This document shows, piece after piece, positions 55,440 through 63,768 of a stretch of DNA of 64,000 nt. The number at the start of each line of letters is the position of its first letter. Positions within the stretch are counted from its first letter, which is position 1. The stretch is taken from assembly GCF_001766415.1 (NCBI RefSeq), contig NZ_MKXO01000001.1:124001-188000 (forward strand), given 5' to 3'. The notes under the pieces are model-generated. The model saw only the letters and a list, made by a program, of their open reading frames with translations, did no database searches and was not told the origin of the DNA. The position numbers were made by a program, and so were the translations under genes. This stretch comes from Exiguobacterium aurantiacum (lineage in GTDB: Bacteria > Bacillota > Bacilli > Exiguobacteriales > Exiguobacteriaceae).

Positions 55440-55479
55440 CATGAATATACTTTACAATTAATAATTATGTGTATATAGT
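55440..55479 (+). promoter_or_regulatory. Promoter of the art transporter with ARG-box-like site
   Basis: TTTACA (55451-55456), 17 bases, TATAGT (55474-55479). CATGAATATACTTTACAA (55440-55457) overlaps the -35; its first eight bases match the B. subtilis ARG box CATGAATAAAAATKCAAK exactly and 12 of 18 overall. About 110 bases of leader follow, with GACATAT/ATATGTC able to pair. Confidence 0.65.
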
Positions 55480-55598
55480 GGTTGAAGAACAAGTCAGACA
55501 TATGAAGAGCGGAAGAACTATTGAGACAGAAAAACAAATATGTCATAATTTTGTTAAAGTTCTGACAATTCCATCTTATTGAAAAGGGGAAAATGAAC

Positions 55599-56390
55599 AT
55601 GAAAAAAAGTTTTCTAGCATTATGTATCGCAGCACTGGCTGCATTTTCGGTCGCCTGTGGCGCCGACGTCAATGAAGATGGGTCATCGTCGACGAATGAG
55701 GAAGACGACAAAGTCCTCGTCATGGGGACGAGCGCGGATTACTTCCCTTATGAGTTCGTCGATACGGCGAGCGGTGACGAGATCGTCGGATTCGATATCG
55801 ACATCGCCAAACAAGTGGCCGACAACATGGGCTATGAATTGAAAATTGAAGATATGGATTTCGGTAGCTTGCTCGGGGCATTGAACGCTGGACGTGTCGA
55901 TTTCGTCATGGCGGGCATGACGCCGACTGAAGAGCGGAAAGAGAACGCTGATTTCACAGATATTTACTTCACGGCGAAAAACTTGATTCTATCAAAAGGC
56001 GACGCGATTCAAACGCTTGAAGACCTAGACGGGAAACAAGTCGGCGTCCAACTCGGTTCGATCCAAGAAGGGATCGCCAAAGACCAGATCCCTGGCGCGG
56101 AAATCGTCGCCTTGAACAAAATCCCTGAGATCATTCAAGAGATCAAGACAGGCCGCATCGACGCAATGGTCATCGAAGACACGGTCGCGAAGAAGTACCT
56201 CGACCAAGACAGCGGGCTATCGACGTTTGAAATCGTTGACGAAGAAGAAGCCGGCTCGGCCGCGGCTTTCCGTAAAGACGATGAGCTCCGCGATCAATTC
56301 AACGAAGAGTTGAACAAATTGATCGAATCAGGAGAAATCGAGAAGTTAGCTCAAAAATGGTTCGAAGAAGAAGCAGCACCAGCTGAATAA
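55599..56390 (+). CDS. artP: Amino-acid ABC transporter substrate-binding lipoprotein (ArtP-like)
   Basis: 263 residues from the ATG at 55599 (AAGGGGA 8 bases upstream; ATG 55593 is too close to the SD). Signal peptide MKKSFLALCIAALAAFSVAC with lipidated Cys20. Periplasmic-binding-protein family 3: YFPYEFVDTASGDEIVGFDIDIAK, AGMTPTEERKENADFTD. Synteny with yqiXYZ (artPQR) of B. subtilis and the ARG-box-like site suggest arginine, but cystine or glutamine cannot be excluded. A terminator follows. Confidence 0.85.
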   Translation: MKKSFLALCIAALAAFSVACGADVNEDGSSSTNEEDDKVLVMGTSADYFPYEFVDTASGDEIVGFDIDIAKQVADNMGYELKIEDMDFGSLLGALNAGRVDFVMAGMTPTEERKENADFTDIYFTAKNLILSKGDAIQTLEDLDGKQVGVQLGSIQEGIAKDQIPGAEIVALNKIPEIIQEIKTGRIDAMVIEDTVAKKYLDQDSGLSTFEIVDEEEAGSAAAFRKDDELRDQFNEELNKLIESGEIEKLAQKWFEEEAAPAE

Positions 56391-56399
56391 TTATGGATC

Positions 56400-56432
56400 A
56401 AGGCTGACTGAAAACATCAGTCAGCCTTTTTT
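56400..56432 (+). terminator. Attenuating terminator between artP and artQ
   Basis: AAGGCTGACTGA / TCAGTCAGCCTT stem with loop AAACA, then TTTTTT. The artQ SD begins right after the T run. Partial termination would give more binding protein than permease. Confidence 0.88.
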
Positions 56433-56446
56433 AGGAGGAACTTATA

Positions 56447-57106
56447 ATGGATTTTAGTCGGATTTATGATTCTATGCCGTATATTCTTGAAGGGATCCCG
56501 GTCATGTTCCAAGTCGTGCTCGTCTCGGCGCTGTTCGGGATCACGTTTGGTGTCGTCGTGGCCACGTTCAAGATCGTGCCGAACCGTCTCGTCAACTTCA
56601 TCGGACACGCCTACACGGCCGTGTTCCGGGGAACGCCGCTCATCTTGCAACTCGCCATCATCCACTTCGGCTTGCCGCAGTTGACGGGCTTTATCACGAC
56701 ACCTTATCAATCGGCCGTCATCGCCTTCTCGCTCAACTCGGCGGCGTACATCTCGGAGATCATTCGGGCCGGGATTCAAGCGGTCGACAAAGGCCAGTGG
56801 GAAGCGTCTGACGCACTCGGTGTCCCTTATGTCAAACAGCTGCGCTCGATCATCTTGCCGCAGGCGTTTAAAAACATCTTGCCTGCACTCGTCAACGAGA
56901 TGATCACGCTCACGAAAGAGTCGGCACTCGTCTCGACGGTCAGCGTCCTCGATATTATGCGCCGGGCCCAAATCGTCGGAGGACAGAAGGCGATCTACTT
57001 CGAACCGCTCCTGTTCGCCGGTGTGATATACTTTACGATAGTAATGGTGTTGACATACTTTGGTCAACGTCTTGAAAAACGGTTAAGAAAGAGTGATGGC
57101 AGATGA
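56447..57106 (+). CDS. artQ: Amino-acid ABC transporter permease (ArtQ-like)
   Basis: 219 residues, HisMQ-type permease with five helices. The ATPase-contact loop is [46 protein letters not shown] near residue 65 is typical. Dimer expected in the membrane. Overlaps artR by 4 bases. Confidence 0.9.
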   Translation: MDFSRIYDSMPYILEGIPVMFQVVLVSALFGITFGVVVATFKIVPNRLVNFIGHAYTAVFRGTPLILQLAIIHFGLPQLTGFITTPYQSAVIAFSLNSAAYISEIIRAGIQAVDKGQWEASDALGVPYVKQLRSIILPQAFKNILPALVNEMITLTKESALVSTVSVLDIMRRAQIVGGQKAIYFEPLLFAGVIYFTIVMVLTYFGQRLEKRLRKSDGR

Positions 57107-57825
57107 TACAAGTAAAGGATTTATACAAACAGTTCGGTGACCTTGAAGTGTTGAAAGGCATTACGACTTCGATTGAAAAAGGAGAAGTCGTCGCTGTCAT
57201 CGGTCCGTCGGGTTCCGGTAAGTCGACGTTCTTACGTTGCTTGAACATGCTCGAAGTGCCGACAAGCGGAACGGTCAGCGTCGCCGGATACGAGTTGACG
57301 AAAAAAGGGGCCAACGTCTCGAAGGCACGGCAAAATATCGGGATGGTGTTCCAACAGTTCAACTTGTTTCCGCATATGAACGTGCTCGACAACTTGACGT
57401 ACGCACCGATCAACGTGTTGAAAGTCAGCAAGGCTGAAGCGATCGAACGAGCGAAGACGTTGCTCGAGCGTGTCGGATTATCGGAGAAGATCGATGCTTA
57501 TCCGAGTCAGTTGTCAGGCGGACAAAAACAACGTGTCGCGATCGCCCGGGCGCTTGCCATGGAGCCGAACGTCATGCTGTTTGACGAGCCGACGTCGGCG
57601 CTCGACCCGGAGATGGTCAATGAAGTGCTCGACGTCATGAAAGGACTCGCCGATTCAGGGATGACGATGGTCGTCGTCACGCACGAGATGGGCTTTGCCC
57701 GTGAAGTGGCTGACCGTGTCCTGTTCCTTGATGAAGGCATCTTGATGGAGGAAGGCAAACCGGCCGACCTGCTCCTCAACCCGCAGACGGACCGGGCCAA
57801 ACGGTTCTTAGAAAAAGTCTTGTGA
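57103..57825 (+). CDS. artR: Amino-acid ABC transporter ATP-binding protein (ArtR-like)
   Basis: 240 residues. Walker [11 protein letters not shown] loop [13 protein letters not shown], signature [16 protein letters not shown], Walker [15 protein letters not shown] and His switch VVTHEMGF. Energises the ArtQ permease. Last gene of the transporter operon. Confidence 0.9.
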   Translation: MIQVKDLYKQFGDLEVLKGITTSIEKGEVVAVIGPSGSGKSTFLRCLNMLEVPTSGTVSVAGYELTKKGANVSKARQNIGMVFQQFNLFPHMNVLDNLTYAPINVLKVSKAEAIERAKTLLERVGLSEKIDAYPSQLSGGQKQRVAIARALAMEPNVMLFDEPTSALDPEMVNEVLDVMKGLADSGMTMVVVTHEMGFAREVADRVLFLDEGILMEEGKPADLLLNPQTDRAKRFLEKVL

Positions 57826-57863
57826 TGACACGTTCCATCTGACACCAGAAAGGGAGGATTCGA

Positions 57864-58538
57864 ATGAAGATCACTTACTATGGCCATGCGACAGTCCAGC
57901 TCGATATCGACGGAATGAGCGTCTTGATCGATCCGTTTTTGACGAGTAACCCGCATACAGACGTCGACCCGGCGACATTGAAAGCCGACTACATCTTGTT
58001 GACGCATGCGCATTTCGACCATATCGAGGACGTCGAACTGATCGCGAAAGAAACGGGCGCGACGATCGTCGCGACACATGAACTCGCGACCTATTACGAG
58101 AAAAAAGGCTATTCGGTCCACGGCATGAACATCGGGGGCGGGTATTCCTTCCCGTTCGGCCGTGTGACGATGACGCAGGCGTTCCACAGCTCGAGCCTTG
58201 ACATGGGCGACGTCCCGGTCTATATGGGGATGCCGGGGGGCTTCATCATCGAGACGAACTCGCTGACGCTTTACCATGCGGGTGATACGGCATTGTTCTC
58301 GGACATGAAACTGTACGGTGAACGGTTCGAGATCGACGTCGCCTTCCTGCCGATCGGGGACAACTTCACGATGGGGCCGGTTGACGCGCTCGATGCCGCC
58401 CATTGGCTGCAGGCGAAACGAATCGTCCCAATCCATTTCGATACGTTCCCACCGATCAAACAAGATGCACGTGCCTTCTGTGACCAGTTACATCAGCGCG
58501 GTCTGTTGATCGAACCGAACACGACGATCGAGATTTGA
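57864..58538 (+). CDS. UPF0173 metal-dependent hydrolase
   Basis: 224 residues of the UPF0173 metallo-beta-lactamase family (B. subtilis YtkL type). MKITYYGHATVQLDIDG and LLTHAHFDHIEDVE give the HxHxDH zinc site; AGDTALFSDMKL and VPIHFDTFP supply the other ligands. Substrate unknown. The last base of its stop is the first base of the HD gene's ATG. Confidence 0.93.
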   Translation: MKITYYGHATVQLDIDGMSVLIDPFLTSNPHTDVDPATLKADYILLTHAHFDHIEDVELIAKETGATIVATHELATYYEKKGYSVHGMNIGGGYSFPFGRVTMTQAFHSSSLDMGDVPVYMGMPGGFIIETNSLTLYHAGDTALFSDMKLYGERFEIDVAFLPIGDNFTMGPVDALDAAHWLQAKRIVPIHFDTFPPIKQDARAFCDQLHQRGLLIEPNTTIEI

Positions 58539-59131
58539 TGACGCGTCAAGCGATTCAAGCGACCGAACGTTTCGTGACGAAGCTTCATACCGGGGATCAT
58601 ACCGGGCATGACGTGAGTCATCTCGAACGGGTGCGTCGGCTCGCCGAACATCTCGCTGAAGCTGAAGGGATGGCGGTCGACCCGCTCGTCGTCACACTCG
58701 CGGCACTGCTTCATGACGTCGAGGACGCGAAACTCGGTCGAGCCAAAGGGCTCGTCCGGCATCATCTCGAGACGATCGCCCTCAGTACAAGCCAGACGGA
58801 TCACGTACTCGCCGTCATCGCGGAGACGTCGTTCTCGCAAGGCAGACTGCCGACGACGCTCGAGAGTGCGATCATTCAAGACGCAGACCGGCTCGATGCG
58901 GTCGGTGCGATCGGCATCGCCAGGACGTTCCAGTATGCCGGATCACGTGGCACACCGCTCTATGATCCGGACGACCCGTCGAGCGCCATCGCGCATTTTA
59001 GTGACAAACTGCTCTTGCTCGCAGACGGGATGCATACGGACCGGGCGAAAGCGATCGCCCGCGACCGTCACGCGTTCATGACGTCTTTCTTGGAGCGGTT
59101 CGAGGCGGAATGGGTTGGCGAAGATATGTAA
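58538..59131 (+). CDS. HD domain phosphohydrolase
   Basis: 197 residues from the ATG at 58538. HD metal-binding set: HDVSHLERV, LAALLHDVEDAK and QDADRLDAVGAIG. It resembles YpgQ/YedJ-type HD hydrolases, which act on nucleotide phosphates. Translationally coupled to the UPF0173 gene; terminator follows. Confidence 0.9.
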   Translation: MTRQAIQATERFVTKLHTGDHTGHDVSHLERVRRLAEHLAEAEGMAVDPLVVTLAALLHDVEDAKLGRAKGLVRHHLETIALSTSQTDHVLAVIAETSFSQGRLPTTLESAIIQDADRLDAVGAIGIARTFQYAGSRGTPLYDPDDPSSAIAHFSDKLLLLADGMHTDRAKAIARDRHAFMTSFLERFEAEWVGEDM

Positions 59132-59161
59132 AACGGCCGAGGAGGGATCCTCGGCCGTTTG
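59131..59161. terminator. Bidirectional terminator between HD and SDR genes
   Basis: AACGGCCGAGGA / TCCTCGGCCGTT stem with loop GGGA, flanked by A and T. Confidence 0.85.
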
Positions 59162-59164
59162 GCG

Positions 59165-59929
59165 TTAAAATGGATGTTTATTGAGCCAATGCCCGCCGTC
59201 GAGCGAGATGCATTCACCGTTCAAGTAACGCATCTCATCCGACGTCATCCAGAAAGCGAGGTCGGCGATCTCTTCCGGTGTCCCGAAGCGGCCGAGCGGG
59301 ACGTTGCGGCGGATGCGCTCGACTTCTTTGACGTGGACGGCGAGTTTGTCGGCCCCGCCGGTCCGTTCGATTGGCCCCGGGCTGATCGCGTTCACGCGGG
59401 CCCCGAACTGATAGCCCCATTCGACGGCGAGCGTCCGGGTCAAGTTCAGGACGCCTGCTTTAGCGGCGGCGCTTGGTGCGACACCAGCACCCGCCTGCCA
59501 CGCGTACGACGCGACCATGTTGATGATCGAGCCGTCACGGAGTTGTTCGCGCTCCCAGTGCTTTCCGAGGACGTGCGTACAGTTGAACGTGCCGTTCAAG
59601 ACGATGTCGATGACACTCGTCCAACCGTTAGGTGTCAAATCGAGCATCGGGCAGACGAAATTGCCGGCGGCGTTATTGACGAGCGCATGCACCGGACCGA
59701 ATCGTTCGACAATCTGATCGAGCGCTTGGGCGCACGCCTCGTAATCGCGGACGTCGTGTTGGACGGGTAACGCTTGACCCGCACCGATCGCCTCGAGTTC
59801 ACCCATCGTTTCTTGCAGGCGCTCCTCGTTACGGCCGCTGATGGCGACGTTCCAGCCTTCGGTTTTAAATTTTAGCGCCATCGCTTTCCCCATGCCGGAC
59901 GAGCCGCCGGTAATCCAAATCGTTTTCAA
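59165..59929 (-). CDS. SDR oxidoreductase, 2,4-dienoyl-CoA reductase-like
   Basis: 254 residues from a TTG at 59929, chosen for GGGGGAG 6 bases upstream and no earlier ATG. Short-chain dehydrogenase: ITGGSSGMGKAMA (NADP binding), LVNNAAGNFVCP and SPGPIERTGG. The usual YxxxK is SAAAK, with Ser in place of Tyr, as in 2,4-dienoyl-CoA reductases of the DECR/YkuF (FadH) group, used to degrade polyunsaturated acyl-CoAs. A FadR(YsiA)-type box lies 16 bases upstream of the start, supporting a beta-oxidation role. Confidence 0.88.
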   Translation of the reverse strand: MKTIWITGGSSGMGKAMALKFKTEGWNVAISGRNEERLQETMGELEAIGAGQALPVQHDVRDYEACAQALDQIVERFGPVHALVNNAAGNFVCPMLDLTPNGWTSVIDIVLNGTFNCTHVLGKHWEREQLRDGSIINMVASYAWQAGAGVAPSAAAKAGVLNLTRTLAVEWGYQFGARVNAISPGPIERTGGADKLAVHVKEVERIRRNVPLGRFGTPEEIADLAFWMTSDEMRYLNGECISLDGGHWLNKHPF

Positions 59930-59944
59930 ATGAATCTCCCCCTT

Positions 59945-59962
59945 TGAATGAATGATCGTTCA
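59945..59962. promoter_or_regulatory. FadR (YsiA)-type operator upstream of the dienoyl-CoA reductase-like gene
   Basis: TGAATGAATGATCGTTCA fits the Bacillus FadR consensus TGAATGAMTANTCATTCA in all but two positions. It sits between the SDR start and its presumed promoter, where an acyl-CoA-responsive TetR repressor would act. Confidence 0.7.
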
Positions 59963-59999
59963 TTTTTAGTATTCGGGTTTGACTCTAGGGATTCCTGCA

Positions 60000-60028
60000 A
60001 AAAAAGCGACGACCGTTTGGCCGTCACT
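60000..60028 (-). terminator. Terminator of the glucosaminidase gene
   Basis: On the minus strand GTGACGGCC / GGTCGTCGC forms a stem with two G-T pairs, followed by TTTTTTT; it overlaps the last codons. Confidence 0.75.
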
Positions 60029-61097
60029 GGAGCTGTTCCAAATAGTTTAATCCAAGCTCGCGGTCGATGCGATACATCGTCCCGGCGACTTTCTCGCCCC
60101 AATACGGGTCCGAGGCGTAGAAGACGTTGACACCTTCCTGCTTGTTGCCGGGGAACGGGCCGCGGTCGTACGATCCGGTCACATACTTCTCGGCGAACAA
60201 GCGGGCCGCAGCATCGACACTCGCCTCGATTGAAGCGAACGTCGAGGCGTTGCCGCTCGGGTCGTCATCTGTCGCTTTGAACCCGAAGAGATTATTTTTA
60301 TCGCGGGCGATCGCGGACGTCCCGTATCCCGACTCGTGACCGGCGACGGCGAGTAAGAACAGGGCGTTAATACCGAACTCGGCTTCGGCGTCCTTGAAGG
60401 CATCACCTTTTCCGGTGAGCGGACTGTCACCGAGCGTGGCGAGAAATTGATCGAGTTCGCGGGCCGAGTACGGCGATTTGGACTGAATCGAGGCGAATTG
60501 GTACGGTGAATCGAAGACGTCCCGGACGTTTTCGGTATAAAACCGGTCCGACGTTTCCTGCGGGGCGGGTCCGACCAAAAACGTCCCAGCCAAGTTCCCG
60601 TTCGCTTCAACGGTATGGAGCACTTGTCCGTCCCGCATCTCGTAATAGCCGCGTTTCTCGACGACGGCGTCCGGGTATAGCGTCATGTCGGCCAGCGGTA
60701 CGTACACGTCGGCACCGGAGATGGTGACTCGCAAATGGTCAGAACCCTTTCCGACGAGCCTAAGCCGGGTGCCGCCGGCGACGTACGACTGCTGCTCCTT
60801 GAACGCGGCATCTTTATACAGGTTCGTGACCCGGTCAGTCGGCGTGACGGCGATGCCGGTGCCGGTAAAGTCGATGACTTCGCCGGACGGGCCAAGCAAG
60901 GCGCGATTGCCGCCGCGTTCCATATAGGTGCGGGCTTCAGCGAGCGACTCGAAGTGACGGGACGAGACGTCACCATCTGCGAACGTCTCGACGGTGTACG
61001 TCCCGTTGCCTCGCTCTTGTAACCAAAGAAAGCCGAAGATGGCAAGTGCTAAGCTGAGCAGGGCGGGCAAGAGCCGGCGTCGTTGTTTTTTCTTCAA
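60024..61097 (-). CDS. Membrane-anchored N-acetylglucosaminidase
   Basis: 357 residues from a TTG at 61097, preceded by GGAAGTGATCC at good distance; a GTG at 61106 lacks an SD. The N-terminal KKKQRRR and a hydrophobic helix act as signal anchor. A ~200-residue region (about 25-215) of unclear repeats precedes the C-terminal glucosaminidase (lysozyme-like GH73) domain with catalytic Glu in VAGHESGYGTSAIARDKNNLFGF. It cleaves the glycan strand of peptidoglycan outside the cell. Confidence 0.87.
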   Translation of the reverse strand: MKKKQRRRLLPALLSLALAIFGFLWLQERGNGTYTVETFADGDVSSRHFESLAEARTYMERGGNRALLGPSGEVIDFTGTGIAVTPTDRVTNLYKDAAFKEQQSYVAGGTRLRLVGKGSDHLRVTISGADVYVPLADMTLYPDAVVEKRGYYEMRDGQVLHTVEANGNLAGTFLVGPAPQETSDRFYTENVRDVFDSPYQFASIQSKSPYSARELDQFLATLGDSPLTGKGDAFKDAEAEFGINALFLLAVAGHESGYGTSAIARDKNNLFGFKATDDDPSGNASTFASIEASVDAAARLFAEKYVTGSYDRGPFPGNKQEGVNVFYASDPYWGEKVAGTMYRIDRELGLNYLEQLQ

Positions 61098-61173
61098 TAG
61101 GATCACTTCCAAACTTGAGGATTGCCAAACAGAGAAAACTAGTAAACAATTTTGTATGAGAGGAGGGAATGAT

Positions 61174-62172
61174 ATGAAAATTGGTACACGTACGTTAAAG
61201 ACGGCGGTCGCGGCTGGGATCGCGATGCTCATCGCTGAGACGATCCATCTCGATTATTACGTCTTCGCGGCCATCATCGCCATCCTCAGTATCCAAGAGA
61301 CGCGCAAGAAGTCATTTCGGGCCTCATATGAACGTGTCATGGCAAGCTTGCTCGCCATCGGGATGGGCGCGTTGATGTTCACGCTGCTCGGCTATTCGCC
61401 GGCGACGCTCACACTTTATTTTGTCATGTTCATCCCGCTCGTTCAACAGCTCAAACTGCAGGACGGCATGATCACGAGTGTCGTCATCTTGACCCATCTG
61501 TACACCGAAGGACGGTTCTCGCTCGACTTGTTCTTGAACGAACTCCTGTTGATCGCGATCGGGGTTGGCGTCGGGCTCGTCGTTAACATGTATATGCCGA
61601 CGCTCGATAAAGACATCGAGCGCATTAAAGAGAGTATCAACCGGGCGCTCGCGGTCCACTTCTATGACGTCGCAGCCTGTGTCGAGACCGGTGTGTACAA
61701 TAACCATTCGATGATGCTGTTGAAGACGCGTGACTATTTAAAGAACGGGAAAGACTTGGCGCTCCGCCGGATGGGAAACTCGATCGGGAAGCGCAACGAA
61801 GACATGGACTATCTATACTTTCGGATGCGCGAGCGCCAGTACGATATTTTGAAGCGGATTGCTGATAATGCGCGGGAAATCACGATGGTCGTCAATGAGG
61901 CGAAACCCGTCGCCGCGTTTTTACGCCGCGTCGGCGACAACGTCAACGAGCAGGCTGACGCCTCGGCGTTTCTTCGCGAGCTCGAGGAGATCATCGACCA
62001 TTATCGAAAAAACGTACCTCTCCCCACATCGCGTGAGGAATTTGAGGTACGCTCGTCGCTGCTCAATATTTTGTCAGATGTGAAGAGTTACTTGATCTTG
62101 AAAGAACGGTACATTCTCCTGTTACAGGAACATGGCCATCCCCGACAAAAACGTGCTAAGCAAGAAGATTGA
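61174..62172 (+). CDS. Aromatic acid exporter family protein (YqjA-like)
   Basis: 332 residues from the ATG at 61174 (GAGAGGAGGG upstream). N-terminal half with about four to five helices (TRTLKTAVAAGIAMLIAETI, then FAAIIAILSIQET) of the FUSC/DUF939 type, C-terminal half helical and cytosolic. Family members are annotated as exporters; substrate unknown. Its last 51 bases are shared with the convergent prli42 gene. Confidence 0.88.
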   Translation: MKIGTRTLKTAVAAGIAMLIAETIHLDYYVFAAIIAILSIQETRKKSFRASYERVMASLLAIGMGALMFTLLGYSPATLTLYFVMFIPLVQQLKLQDGMITSVVILTHLYTEGRFSLDLFLNELLLIAIGVGVGLVVNMYMPTLDKDIERIKESINRALAVHFYDVAACVETGVYNNHSMMLLKTRDYLKNGKDLALRRMGNSIGKRNEDMDYLYFRMRERQYDILKRIADNAREITMVVNEAKPVAAFLRRVGDNVNEQADASAFLRELEEIIDHYRKNVPLPTSREEFEVRSSLLNILSDVKSYLILKERYILLLQEHGHPRQKRAKQED

Positions 62173-62232
62173 TACGATGACGACGACGCCGATTTGAATG
62201 ATGCGTTGTCGTTTTTGTTGTTTTTTTCTCAT
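62122..62232 (-). CDS. prli42: Stressosome-associated miniprotein Prli42
   Basis: 36 residues: MRKKQQKRQRI followed by one hydrophobic helix ending LLSTFLSGMAMFL, the typical Prli42 ending. GGAGGATCC precedes the ATG. In Listeria this protein anchors the stressosome to the membrane and is needed for stress sensing. The 3' end overlaps the yqjA-like gene on the other strand by 51 bases. Confidence 0.85.
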   Translation of the reverse strand: MRKKQQKRQRIIQIGVVVIVSIFLLSTFLSGMAMFL

Positions 62233-62343
62233 GAGGATCCTCCAAAACGTGTTTGACCTTATTGTACAGAATGGAAAAGGTTCGTGCAAACGACATGAGT
62301 TTGTTATAATGACCAAGAAATGTTTGGATGGAGGGATGTTTTT

Positions 62344-63474
62344 ATGGTAAACGAGACACGTGTGCTGGACACATTTTTACAGTTGGTCAGCATCGATTCA
62401 GAGACAAAAGAAGAAGCGGTCATCTGTGAGCATTTAAAGTCGGTCTTCACAGAACTCGGATGTGACGTCTACGAAGACGACGCATCGACAAAAACTGCGC
62501 ATTCAGGAAACAATCTTATCGTCACGTTGGCTGCGACGAAACAGGGCGTTGACCCGATTTACTTCACGGCCCACATGGATACGGTCACACCAGGTAAAGG
62601 CATCAAAACGAGTATTAAAGACGGTTATATCGTCACGGATGGGACGACGATTCTCGGTGCCGACGACAAGACGGGTCTTACAGCGATGATCGAACTCGTT
62701 CGGGTCTTGAAAGAGGAGGCAATTCCACACGGTCAGATCCAGTTCGTCATCACGGTCGGTGAAGAATCGGGTCTCGTCGGTGCGAAAGTGCTCGACCTCT
62801 CGAAAATCGATGCGAAATTCGGTTTCGCACTCGACTCGGACGGACCGGTCGGCGATATTATCGTGGCAGCTCCAACCCAAGCAAAAGTGAACGCGAAAAT
62901 TTACGGGAAGACGGCCCACGCCGGTGTCGCCCCAGAAAAAGGCGTCTCGGCGATTCAAATCGCAGCGAAAGCGATCGCAAAAATGAAGCTCGGCCGGATC
63001 GATGAAGAGACGACGGCTAACATCGGACGCTTCGAAGGCGGCCGCGCGACGAATATCGTCTGTGATTACGTCGAAGTGCTCGCCGAGGCCCGTTCGCTTA
63101 TCCACGATAAGATGGAAGCGCAAGCCGAAGCGATGAAGCAAGCGTATATCGAAGCGGCTGAGACGCACGGTGGTCGTGCTGAAGTCGAGATTGACATCAT
63201 GTACCCGGGCTTCAAGTTCGAAGAAGGCGACGAGGTCGTCGAAGTGGCGAAGTCAGCCGCGACAGCGATTGGACGTCCGATTCGTATCCTTCATTCGGGC
63301 GGGGGCTCAGATGCGAACGTGATCGCCGGTGGAGGCATTCCGACGGTTAACCTTGCGGTCGGGTATGAAGAAATCCATACGACGAACGAACGCATGCCAC
63401 TCGTCGAACTGTATAAGTTGATTGAACTCGTTGTTGAAATTGTCGAGCAAGTCGCAACACGGGAAACAAACTAA
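62344..63474 (+). CDS. M20 family metallopeptidase, PepT-like (YqjE)
   Basis: 376 residues from the ATG at 62344 (GGAGGGATG upstream). Zinc peptidase: FTAHMDTVTPG, LGADDKTGLTAM (bridging Asp), VGEESGLVGAK (catalytic Glu), ALDSDGPVG and GGSDANVIAGGG with a dimerisation domain in between (about 180-290). Peptidase T-like, expected to trim peptides in the cytosol. Same location (yqjE) as in B. subtilis. Confidence 0.92.
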   Translation: MVNETRVLDTFLQLVSIDSETKEEAVICEHLKSVFTELGCDVYEDDASTKTAHSGNNLIVTLAATKQGVDPIYFTAHMDTVTPGKGIKTSIKDGYIVTDGTTILGADDKTGLTAMIELVRVLKEEAIPHGQIQFVITVGEESGLVGAKVLDLSKIDAKFGFALDSDGPVGDIIVAAPTQAKVNAKIYGKTAHAGVAPEKGVSAIQIAAKAIAKMKLGRIDEETTANIGRFEGGRATNIVCDYVEVLAEARSLIHDKMEAQAEAMKQAYIEAAETHGGRAEVEIDIMYPGFKFEEGDEVVEVAKSAATAIGRPIRILHSGGGSDANVIAGGGIPTVNLAVGYEEIHTTNERMPLVELYKLIELVVEIVEQVATRETN

Positions 63475-63478
63475 AAAA

Positions 63479-63503
63479 AAGAGCCGACGCTAAGTCGGCT
63501 CTT
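63479..63503. terminator. Terminator between the PepT-like and 57-residue genes
   Basis: AAGAGCCGAC / GTCGGCTCTT stem with loop GCTAA; A run upstream serves the minus-strand gene. Confidence 0.82.
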
Positions 63504-63520
63504 CCTATGTGTTCGTGTGT

Positions 63521-63694
63521 TTATGCGGCGAACTCCAACGATTCTAAGACGAGTTCGTCTGAGCAGTGAAGTTCGGTCGCTATGTCGTGAATTCGGATCG
63601 AGGTGCCTGCATCTTGTTGGTGTTTGCGATTCATTGAAGTCGCTCGTTCCCGAATCACTTCATACAAAGCATCGGAATGTTCAACTTTATTCAT
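63521..63694 (-). CDS. Small hypothetical protein (57 aa) with HTH-like segment
   Basis: 57 residues, [20 protein letters not shown] to [24 protein letters not shown] precedes the ATG, an extended match to the anti-SD, and a terminator follows, so it is probably real. The segment [21 protein letters not shown] could form a small helix-turn-helix, but I do not recognise a family. Divergent from rnz, 74 bases away. Confidence 0.8.
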   Translation of the reverse strand: MNKVEHSDALYEVIRERATSMNRKHQQDAGTSIRIHDIATELHCSDELVLESLEFAA

Positions 63695-63768
63695 CACGGA
63701 TCACATCCTTTTCAACGAGTGACTCAAGTATAGCATGGATTAGGCTAGCAGAAAGGACAAATATATTT

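Noticed and set aside
57507-58463. 318-codon minus-strand frame opposite artR and the UPF0173 gene
   Set aside because: Spans two real genes and their intergenic gap on the other strand, with no domain and no SD.
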